A DNA stretch of 64,000 nt, taken from the NCBI GenBank assembly GCA_009741485.1, contig CM019219.1:1369547-1433546 (forward strand), in the 5' to 3' direction. Below the pieces are notes generated by a model. It was not told where the DNA came from and searched no databases. It worked only from the letters and a program-made list of their open reading frames with translations. The translations under genes were made by a program, and so were the position numbers. The DNA comes from Malurus cyaneus samueli (lineage: Eukaryota; Chordata; Aves; Passeriformes; Maluridae). Shown here piece by piece: positions 47,105-59,100 of the stretch (the stretch's first letter is position 1; each line of letters opens with the position of its first letter).

Positions 47105-50100
47105 CTGCAAAACAAGGAAAAGGGGTCAAAATGGGGGTTTGGTTACATGGAGAAAATCTGACTTCTGCAGATCCCAGGGATAAATTCAACATGTTCTGAC
47201 TGGGACCAGTAGCTGAACACCGGTCTGTTCTGATTTCTGTTTGCTATTTTAAATAAAAACAATCTCTTTTTTTGGTCAGACTCAGGCTGATTGTTGCTCT
47301 TTGGTTAAATTGATTTCTTGAGCTTTTTCAGAAATGGTTCTTAAACTGAATCAGTTCTTAGACCGGCTGCTCATACAAAACATCAGTAATTTCATTAAAA
47401 AGTCTCTTTTCTAAATTTCTAAAGAAACTTTTAAATGTATATTCAATAAGGAAAAGCATCTGGGCTGAGCTTCACATGGAAGTTGTAGGGCTTGAAAGAA
47501 ACTTTAGGATTTTAAACAAGTCAGAGACATTTCCAAGGATTTCCACACCCAAGGCCAGGTTGGATGCACCTGGGACGTTGAAGGTTCCCTGCCATGGCAG
47601 GTGATGTGGCTTTAAGGTCCCTTTAACCAAACCATTCACAATTCCAATTATGCCCAGACATTTCAAGGTAACAAAGAACAACTGATAAAGAGCCTGAAAG
47701 GCATTTAATTAATACATTTAATCAGCTACAACACTCAAAATATTTTGCTTTAACAGCCTCCAGTTCCTAAAAGACAGAGAACATTTATTTCTAAGTTTTC
47801 CAAGCTGTATTTTCAGAAATGCCCTAAAACCCCCTGTAAAAACCTCGATAATGCCTTCACACACACGGTCACCATCCACAATTTCAATCAACCTGCAAAA
47901 CCACCTATTTATCTCCCCAGGAATATTTACAACCAGAACTGCCTCCCAAACCCCAGGGGGTGGAAAATCCTTTACCAGTGTTTGCACCATGTGTGGCCTT
48001 TGCAGCCTCAAGCTCTTCACAGCCTGGAACACGTCCAGGAGCCCCTCAGCCTTCACCCTCTCCAGGATATTGCTCAGTGCTATGAAGGTCCCCGTCCTCC
48101 CCGCGCCGGCGCTGCAAGGAAAACACAAATTTGCTTGGCATAAACTGGGAGAAAAACGGGAAAAGTGGGATGGCAGGGGTGTGGAATGGGCAAGCTGAGG
48201 AGCAGGGGAGGCTCACCTGCAGTGCACAGTGATGGGGTGGTTCCCTGTTTGCTGCTGCTGTTTCTGCACAGCCGCGATGAGGTCGATCATCCCCTTCCCC
48301 TCGGCGGGGATCCCGATCTCCGGCCACCCATGGAAGTGGAACTGCCTGACCAGCCTGCTTTGCTTCTCCTGGTTATTCTGCCAGCAGGAAAACACCACGT
48401 TCAGCCACTCAGTATTTCCAGGTGGAAACACAATTCCTGCCTGGAACATCTGCAGTGCGAATTTTGCACCGCTAAGGAGAGTATTTACAACCTGGTCCAT
48501 AATGGATTTGAATCCATTATTGAGTATTTACAACCTGGTCCATAATGGATTTGAACTTATTTCCTACCTTAACATTCCATGATTCTATCCTGGTCCTGCA
48601 GACCTGACAGGTCTGTTTCTAAATCCCTCATCCACTGATAATTCCCCTATAATTTTCCTTTGATTTGCTCTGGGATGCACTAAGGATACACTGGAAGTGA
48701 CCCAGGACAGTATGGACAGGGTTTGGAGCACCCTGGGACAGTGGAAGTGTCCCTGACCATGGCAAGGGGTGGCACTGGATGGGCTTTAAGGTCCCTCCCA
48801 ACTCAAACCAGTCTGGAATTCTATGAAAAATCCTGAATCAAATTTTCTTTGATAGATGTGTGGGAAACAGCAGAAAAATCTAGAAATAACAGCAACAACA
48901 AAACCGCTTAAAAAAACCCCAAACCCACTCCCCATTGTAATGCACCACCTGTTTACTGACCAGAATTTTCAGGGCTTTAAGCAAAAATGTTTCTTATAAA
49001 CTTCCTCTTAATGTCACCTATTGATTGACCATATTTAGCTTTAGATAGGAATTCCAGAATTAAAGATACACAGCCAGATTTGGAAATGCCTTCCAATGGA
49101 AAAAAAGGAAAAAAAAAAACCAGCTGGAATTTTAAAGAATTACCTGATTATACGTCACCAGGAAGTCCCTCACACTGATGGCATCCATCAGGCTGTCACT
49201 CTTGATTTCCACCGTGATCTCTCCGTGAGTCACAGAGCCCTCCGATGGCCAGTACTGGCAGCATTTTTCCTGAAAAATCCAGGGAATTGTGAACATTCCT
49301 TGATTTTTTTCCACAGTAATCTACATTGTCATGAATGTCTGGTATCAGAAGTGACATCCAGTGTAACAAGTGTGCTCTAAACAGTTTGTATTGCAAACAC
49401 TCAGAACTAAAAATGCCAATAATAAAATATTTTTGTAATAGAAACCATTAAGATGAAAAGGGCTCAGGAGGCCCAGATGGCAAATACTGCTTTAAAATAT
49501 ATTTTAGTATTTTTTTAGAGATATATTTGGAGTAGAATAATAAATGTAAGCCCTGAAAGCAAGGCAGTGTTGTTAAAAACCTCCTAAAACCACCAAGAAA
49601 AGCTTTTCACAGCACTCTTGTTGCACCCAGAATCTTCAATCTGCAGCACAGGACTCGTTCATTAATTAATGATATATGAGGACAGGCTCAGAATGAGCCA
49701 TGGGAGCTTTTACTGGGAAAAATGGGACAAAAATTTACAGAAAAGTTTGTTCCCAAATCCCTAAGCCCTGTCTCATGTCAGGCAAATCCCTTAACACAAA
49801 CTGGAGCTTCCAAAAATCACAATATTCCACAGTTTTTTTTGTGTTTCCTGACAATTCCAGCAAAAGCAGCGATGCTAACCCACACCAGACAGTGAAGCAA
49901 GTGCTCGTTTTAGGAAAAGCAAAAAAAAAATCTTGAATTGCTGGAATTTGTAGGCGAAAAACCCCAACTTTTCTCCAGCATTGCTGCTGATGGTTGGCAG
50001 GTGGGAAGGGGAACTGTGGGGCTGTGGGTTGGTCACGTACCTGCTCCCTCTCCTGCACCTCGGTGAGCATCACGATGGTGTGACATTTCCACTCCCACAC

Positions 50101-53100
50101 CATCCTCCAGAAATCCTCCACCGTGTGGGGCAGGGGGCCCTGGGTGGCGATGAAATAATCCTTCTGGCGATATCCCTGTGGGAAGAGAGTGGGATCAGGG
50201 AGGGGACAGGGCTGATGGGCACTGGGACAGCATGGCTTCAGTGGGAATGAGAGAAACAGCCTCAAGCTGCACCAGGGGAGGATGGAGCTGGATATCGGGG
50301 AAAATTTCCCTATGGGAAGTGTTCTCCCTGCCCAGGGCAATGATGGAGTCCCCATCCCTGCAGGGATTTAAAGTCCAGGTGGATGTGGCACTTGGGGACA
50401 CGGGGCAGTGGTGGCCTTGGCAGTGCTGGGGATGGTTGGACTCAATGGTCTGGATGTTTTCCAATCTCAGCGATTCTGTGATTCCAAAATCTACCCCAAA
50501 TTCTCAGTCCTGAGGGGAATTTTTCCACACACAGCTGGAGGGATGAGATTCTGCAGGAGCAGGAAAGGATTCCCAATGAGATTGAAACAACACCACCTCT
50601 CAGCTTTTCCACAGAATTCACTTCTAACTCAAGGCTTGAGCTCCAGTTTTATTTCACAAGATCACAGAATCAATTGGGTTGGAAAAGACCTTTGAGATGA
50701 GTCTGAGCTGTGACCCAGCACCACCAAGGCTCTGAGTGCCACATCCAACCTTTCTTTATTTCCACACAGATGTGATCTTCACTTCCTCAGCATCCCCAAT
50801 CCTGTCACTGATGTGGTTTTACTGCTCCAGGACGTGATTAATTCCCATATTTAAATCAAAACAAGATACAATCCTGTGCTACTCAGCTTCCAGCAGGAAG
50901 CTGGGAAGAAAGCTTGGAATGAATCCAGCTCTGTGTGAGTAAACCCTGACTGCCAAACACTGTGACAGCCTTTCCCTGTGCTGAACACTGACTTTTCTGT
51001 TTCTCAGAAAAGCAAATATTTACATCTGTTAACCTGAGCCAGATAATGGAACCACTGGCTGCTGCTTGTGCAGGTGATTTGTTTTGCCAGAATTTAATAA
51101 AAAGCTTTGTTTATATTACACAACCATTTCAACTAAAATTGGAAACACCAGATAAGAAATGCACCTGGAAAATTGCATTTCCTCCCTGCTTGTCTCCATC
51201 CTAAACCTGCTTTGGATCTCCCTTACTCAGCTATCCCTAAACTCACATCTCCACTCAGTGAAAAATTTCTATTTCTAAAAAAAAGCTCACGTTCTCTGCG
51301 AGCCAAGTCGATTGTGCCTCTTGAAAAAGGATTCATCAACAATAGCTGATCTGGTTTGAAAATGATCTGGTTTGAAAATGATCTGGTCTGAAAATGATCT
51401 GGTTTGAAAATGAAAAGCATGAAATGTTGTGTACATACGTCTATGAAGGAAGCATTGATGTAGTCAGTGTACTCCTGCCCTCTCTTCATGGACAGAATCA
51501 CTCTGTTAAAATCATCTGGAAAAAAAAAAAAAAAAAAGTCTGCTGTTACTCTGGAGGCCAGGCTTATTTCTGTCAGCTGCTCGTGGCAGAACAAACCCCC
51601 CCCAAATCTGTTCTCTGAAATGCTCATTTTCAGGTGCAAATGTTACAAACGTTACATTTTCAGGTGCAAACCGAGCAAGGAATGCCACAGAAAACAGAGT
51701 GCTTTAAAGGTGACACTGCCTTAACTGAGTTACTGAATTCAAAATCCCTGTTTGGGACAGATTTAAGGATGGTTTAGTAAAACCCAATTCACTGGATTTT
51801 TCAGAGCTGCCACTTTCTAAGGGGAGCTGTGTTCTGAGAGGAGCTGGGCTGCTGCCAGCATCCTTGGGAAACGCAGGGATTGAAATCCTAGAGGTCTGAG
51901 GTCAGGCTCTTACAGGGGATAATCTGGATGACTCTGGCCTTCTTCATGTTTGCTGGGAGGTTGCCAGTCCTCATGTTCTCCTTCATGATCCGAACATTTG
52001 TCAGCTTCTGCAAGAAACCACAGGCAGGGCTGAGATCTCGCTGGGATGGGAGTGGGATCCCTCCTCACATCCTGCACCCCATGGGCTCTGCAGGGAATTT
52101 ATTGGGGTCAAAGCAGAGCCACAGGGACCTGACCCTTCACCAAAGCAACTTCACTGTCCTGGCTGTAAAAATGAAAAAAGAGTCACAGCCATAAAATCAT
52201 GGGATGGTTTGAGCTGGAGGGGGTTTTAAAGCTCATTGCATCTTTCCTGGTCCTCCGGTGCTGCAAATCCCAATGTCCAGCCTGGCCTTGGGCACTCAAA
52301 GGGATCCAGGGGCAGCCACAGCTTCTCTGGGCACCCTGTGCCAGGGTTGCCCAACCACAGGGAAAAATTCCTTCCCAATTTAATTTCCTTCCCTCGCATC
52401 AATACTGTTGATTTTTGCACTTGTTTCTCTATCATTAAACTTTTTTTTACATCCTTTTTCCCCCAGTTCCCAATTTTTGGTTAAATTAATCCTTCAAAGC
52501 AAAGCAAGAACTCCAGTTAACATTCAGATGTCATTTAATAGTTTAAATCTATGTAGAAAATAAATATTTTAGCATAACCAAAATCATTAAAGAATTCTAA
52601 CTCTTCCCTCAGGGCATTGAAGTCATTTTAACAAGGATCACAGACAGCCAGTGTGGTTTGCTAAATCTGGGCTTTCTCCACTGAACAGAAATGGATTTTT
52701 TGGGGGTTTTTTTGAGTGTTTGCCTGATAATCTGGACACACAGCACAAACCCTGTAAATTCCCTGCAACTCTCCCTGCAGTCCATCCCCACAGAGTTAAG
52801 GATCCCACTGGGATGCAAATGAGGAGCTCCCAATCCAGTTTCCTCTTCCAGCATTATCTGATCTGGCAGCCAGCACCAGACCCAGACAATCACTCCACTT
52901 TTCCCTTATAAACAAACACAAAACATTTAGGGAAAGGTCCTGGAAGGACCCAGCTCTGAATGAGCATTTAGGGCCAGGATGGTCAGCAGGGTCCCATTCA
53001 CACCAACCACAAAATAAAACAACTTCTTCCCTTTAATGCACCTTTATGGTTACAATTTTATCGTTTTGGCTTAAATCTTGGAAATCCTATGGCAAAGATT

Positions 53101-56100
53101 CCCGTGCTTACTTTAAATTCCTCTTCCAGCCCTATTTTGACCAGGTTTGGGGCTGCGTTGTGGGATGTCTGCAGGTGTTTTTCCAGGGATGACACGTCCA
53201 GCTCCGTGTCACCGTAGAGGTAGTACTCGAGTAAGGCTTGGTAAATGAAGGAATATTGCATCTGCAAGGGACAGAGAGGCAGCTGAGCACACAGCAAAAC
53301 GAGGGAGGAAAATCAGGAATTCTGGGACTGATTGAAAATCCCAGAATGGGGTGGAAGGGACCTTAAAGCCCAGCTCATCCCACCCCTGCAATGGCAGGGA
53401 CATCTCCCACTGTGCCAGGGTGTTCCAACCTGGCCTTGGGCACTGCCAGGGATCCAGGGGCAGCCACAGCTTCTCTGGGGCTCCCCACCCTCCCAGGGAA
53501 CAATTCCTGCCCAAAATCCCATCCATCCCTGCCCTCTGGCAGTTTAAAACCGCTGCTCCTTGCCCTGTCACTGCTTAGTCTACAATCTACTAATTATTAT
53601 CAATAATAATTTAAAATAATTCAGCTAAAGCAGATTTTTTCCTGTGATATCACTCCTATTCTGGGACATTCTGCTCTCAAATGAATGGGAAAACTTGGAA
53701 CTTAAAATTTGATGTTTGATTGCACGTCCTAAAATTGATGTTTGACTACGCTCTTCTCTGCCTTTATCTTCTCCCCTCTGCCCCATCCTCTCACTGGGCT
53801 TTGATAATTTCCCAGAGAATCCCAGGATGGTTTGGGTCCAAAGGGACCTCAAAACGCACCCATTCCACCCCTGCCAGGGCGGGGACACCCCCAACTCCAC
53901 CCAGCCCGGTGTGGAGCAGCACTCTGGGCTGGTGGAACTCAGCAGCATTTCCTTCTCCAGCCATGAGCAGTGGGAATTTTGGGCAATTTCAGCTCACTCA
54001 CATCAGTCTGAACCATCTGGGGCCGCTGGTTGCGGATCCTGCAGACAAATTCAAACACGTCCACCCTGTGCTCGGCGTGCATCATGTCCATGATGGCATC
54101 GATGACGATGAAGGTGCCCGTGCGCCCCACGCCAGCGCTGTCAGAACAAACCCAAAAACTGCCATGGAACCCCCACATCTGCAGGAGCTGCTGCAGCACG
54201 GACCCCTGTGCTCACACTGCACTGAAGGAGTCGCTGAGAATGTGAAATTTCACACAATCACAGAGTTTTAAGCGCTGATGGGCTTCTCTTTCCTTTTCCC
54301 AACAATTCAGCCGTGTCACATCCTGAACTCGGAGCGAAGTTCAGTGTCACCTCTGTCCCCTTCATTTCTGACACACAACGGCCTCTCTGCGCTCTGCCAA
54401 CCCTTTATATTCCAATCCCTGCAGCTTTTTATGAAATTATTTTCTATTTCACTCTCTTTTGTCTTTATTTCTGCTGCTTAACCCAAGCACAGTGTTTTCT
54501 GCTGCTGCCAAATGAAGCTCAAGCCCAGAATGAGCCTCCACACTCAGCAAAGGGTTATAAAAACTGTGGCTATCTCTGAAATAACTGAGACAACTCAAAT
54601 CTACTTTTGACAACTCAAAATCTGCTTTTCCTTCAAACATTTTATTTCTGCCACTGGGAAAGAAGGTGAATCTCAGCAAGGCAAGAGCTGGATGGGAATG
54701 AAACAGCAAATGTGGCTTGGTGAGGATAAAACCCAACCTGAGACCATCGAGTGCAGCTGTTTCCCCCAGGCCACCACTGCCCCATGTCCCCAAGTGACAC
54801 AGCCACTTTTAAAACCCTTTAAGCTTTTAAACCCCTCCACCCCTGTGGCCTGTCCCGATGCCTCACCACCCTTTCAGTGGAGAAATTTTCCTCATATCCA
54901 TTCTAAACCTTCCCTATTTTTCATTCTGACACAGACAGCAAAAAATAAGGGGTGTTTTTAACATAAAAACTCAACTCTTCCCAGCTGATGACACCAGAAT
55001 GATATTTTAAAAGACATTTAAAAAAAATCCGTTTGACCATTGGTAATAATTCAAGACAAGATGACATTTTAATTATTCTTCTATTAATTTCTAGTTTCAC
55101 TTTTCCCACACTGCCATCCCTGAACACTTTTGGTTATTTATATCCTCAACAGCCACGAGAGGGAGCGCCATGATTAGAAATGACAAAATTCCAGCGACTT
55201 TGAGCTTTTCCTTCCAGAGGAAAAGGGCATGGCATCCTGTGCTGCTCATTAGTGGCTCCCCTTTAACCTCTGGGCTGCACAGCCACAAACACCTCCAGGA
55301 ACACGATAAAAACCTCTCCCCTCCTCTCACAGGCGCAAAAACACCAAGGAATTCTCAAAATTCTCTCAATTTAAAACCGTGAGGTTTTAAACAACACCAG
55401 GAAAAATGGTTTTTGCATAATAATCACAGTGCAATTGTTTCATGTTCCACATTTTACCAGCACTGACACCAAAGCTCACGGGTCCCACTGTTCCAGAGGG
55501 ATGGAGGGACCTTGGAGATTCCTTCCCTCTCCCTTCCATCCTTTCCTGCTGGCACCCTCATGTCCCAACGTCTCAATTCCCATTTTTCCTGCTCCTGGAA
55601 GCCACCTCTGATCAAGGATCACCCCTCACCAGATCACATTTATCCCTTCCTGGCAGTTTCCACCCCTGAGCCCACCCTGAGCTGCCTCCTTTCCCTTTCC
55701 AGCCCTGAGATCCCCTTTTCCCACATCCTCATTCCCTCTCCCTGAGCTCAGATCAGCCCTGGATTCCATCCCTGCTAAAGCTGGTGCTGTCACCAAGCTG
55801 GGCTCACCTCCCTGCTCCTCTCCATCCTTAACCTGTGTTGGGGTGTTCCTTACTCAGCCATCCCTAAATGCCCCTTTCTCCTCACTGAAAAACTCCTATT
55901 TCTGAAAAAAAAACACCCTATTTCTAAAAAATCCCTATTTCTACAAACTCATGGAATCCAAGAATCAGCACAAAATCCTGCCACTCCCACTCCTCATTTC
56001 ACTTCTTTATCTCCAAAGGCTGAATCAGCGCTTTCCTCACTTCCCAAAGATCCTGCTGCAGAGGTTTTGGGGCAGATTTTTCTGAAAGAGCCCTAAAAAT

Positions 56101-59100
56101 GGATGGTTACTCACTGCTGATGGGCTTCCCTTTCCTTTTCCCAACAATTCAGTCGTGTCACATCCTGAACTCAGACGGAAGTTCGGTGTCACCTCTGTCC
56201 CCCTCATTTCTGACACTGCACTGACACACAACAGCCTCTCTCAACCCTTTATATTCCAATCCCTGCAGCTTTTTATGAAATTATTTTCAATTTCCCTTTC
56301 TTTTGTCTTTATTTCTGCTGCTTAACCCAAGCACAGCATTTCCTGCTGCTGCCAAATGAAGCTCAAATCCGGAATGAGCCTCCACACTCAGCAAAGGGTT
56401 ATAAAAACAGCGTGGCTTTCTCAGCTCAGACAACTCAAATCCACTTTTCCCATTTCAATGGTTTCCTTCAAACATTTTATTTCTGGCACCTGGGAGAGAA
56501 GGTGAATCCCAGCAAGGCAAGAGCTGGATGGAAATGAAACAGCAAATCTGATTTGGTCAGGACAAACACCTCCTTTTTCACCAGCACATATTTCCAGGGA
56601 GTAAAAAGAGTCAAATATAGCAATTTACAGCATTTTTTTTCCCTAAAATGAGATCCAGACAGACAAAGCTGTTCTCCTTTCCTTTTAATTCTGCTAATTT
56701 TATTTTATTCTAACCTTGCAATGATAATTGCTCCTGAAAAGGCACTTCTTGCTCACAGTTGCTATAGAGGTTTCAATTATTCTCTTCAAACTGTCTGCGA
56801 GTTTGGTTTTAGTTTCATTGAAGTTTTCAACAGTTTAGCACCAGCCTTTGCCAGCAGGAAGTGCCCATGTGAGTGACCAAATTAATTCAGGATTGCTATG
56901 AAGTACATTTTTCAAATTGCAGCATTTAAGTCTCCTGAATGGCAGTCTTTCTTCCGAACTTTTTTTGGTATTTCAGGGCTAATTTCCACCACAAACTGCA
57001 ATCTGACTGTGGGAGAAGAGGGGGATGAATTCCCAGAGCAGCACTGAGTGGCAAAGGTCACAGATTTCTATCGGGACTCTGTTTTTTTCTGACAAAGAAC
57101 AGATTTCTACCAAACACTGGACATAGCTCATAAAGAAACCCCAAACAACAAAACAACAACTTTTGTTTGAGGATTACACTGAGAGCAAAAAGCTTTGGGA
57201 ATTTTTACCCTGAGCTCTCAAAAACTCAGTTTATTATTAGCCCTTAATATAAATGTTTGAGTAAATATATCTACACATATAAATATATAGAATACAGTTA
57301 AAATGTAAATATATATAAGTAACCCAGGCCAAGCTACAAGAAGCTTGAGGGCACATAACATACCTACAATGAACCACAATTGGTCCAGCGTGGGCAGGAT
57401 TCAAGGTTTTGACTTTTTTCAGGAATTTCAGCATCCCAATAGGTGTGAAAGGCACCCCAAAGTCTGGCCAGCTGGTGAAGTGGAGCTGTGTGACGAGCCT
57501 TGGAGCTTTGCACCCGTCCTGGAGCTGTGGGAACACCAAATTTTAAATCTGACATCTCATTTTTTATTCAAAGATTAAGGAATAAACTTATTTGTGGTTA
57601 TTTATGACTTTATTCCCTGCCAGACTCAGGGTCTGACTCAAGGATTTGGGGTTTATAGTGTGTGTAAAATATAAATATTAAGTAAAAATATCATATTATC
57701 AATACTGCTGTGCAGTGGGACAATCCCAGGATAAATGAAAAGAGGAAGACTTTTCCAAAGAGCTAAATATATCCAAATTCACTCATTTTTTTATCTGTGT
57801 GATTTTTCCCCAAAAGATCATCTCCCTGTTGCTTGTGCTCCCCCCTGGTTGTCACAAGGCACCATCTGCTGTGGCCCTTGGGGACAGAAATCCAGAACCT
57901 CTCACAATCCACGGATTTTAGCAGGCATTGGCTTCCCTAGGAAAGACACCTCACCTTTCTCCATTTCCAAACTGAATTCCCCCTGAGCAAACACTGGAGA
58001 TTTGACCCATGAAACCCTTCATTTCCCCCAAAACCCTTCATTCCCCCAAAACCCTTCATTCCCCCAAAACCCTTGCATTTCCCCAAACCCTGATTCCCCC
58101 AAACCTGCATTTCCCCCAAACCGTTGAGCAAACCCTGGATATTTGACCCATGAAACCCTTCATTTCCCCAAAATCCTTCATTTCCCCCAAAACCCTTCAT
58201 TTCCCCAAAACCCTTCATTTCCCCCAAAACCCTTCATTTCCCCAAAACCCTGCATTTCCCCCAAAACCCTGCATTTCCCCAAAACCCTGCATTTCCCCAA
58301 AACCCTGCATTTCCCCCAAAACCCTCATTTCCCCAAAACCCTCATTTCCCCCAAAACCCTGCATTTCCCCAAACCATTTCCCCAAAACCCTTCATTTCCC
58401 CCAAAACCCTTCATTTCCCCCAAAACCCTCATTTCCCCCAAAACCCTTCATTTCCCCAAACCCTGCATTTCCCCCAAAACCCTGCATTTCCCCCAAAACC
58501 CTGCATTTCCCCCAAAATCTTTCATTTCCCCTAAAACCTTCATTTCCCCAAAACCCTGCATTTCCCCAAAACCCTGCATTTCCCCCAAAGATTGCCATGA
58601 AAGCTCACCGCCTGCACGCAGAATTTTCGGATGGTGTAATCCACCAGCACGATGCAATCCTCCACTGACACCCTGATGTTCCCATAGGTCCAGCAACCCT
58701 GGTCAGGCCAGTACTGGTGACATTTTTCCTGCACAAAAAACAAAATGGGAATTTTAGAGGTCTGAGATTGCTTTCACTGCCGGGAGTTCTTGGGTTTTAT
58801 TTGAAAAGAGGGAAGGTGAGCGTGGCTGAGAATGTGCAGAGCTGCTCATGGGGCACAAAGCAACTGCAGCACCTCTACTTCTTAAACTTAGGCAGCTTTG
58901 AAGGTGTTTTTGAACCTCATCAGCCCCTTCTGAACCATTTTTTTTGAATCTATCTTTTGTTTCCATTTGGCAGTTTTTTTAGCTGTGTCCAGCTGTGGGG
59001 ACTGTGAGGTTTTCACTCTTCTGTGGCTCCAGCCGGTGAGAAAGGCAAAGCAGCTCTCATGTGAAGCCATCAGGGATATCCAGATTTAGCAGTTCTGGCT

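Noticed and set aside
58143..58676. Two 170-codon frames of [11 protein letters not shown] type
   Set aside because: They are translations of the 17-18 bp minisatellite, antisense to a PTPRE intron, and run into the 58609 exon on the wrong strand.
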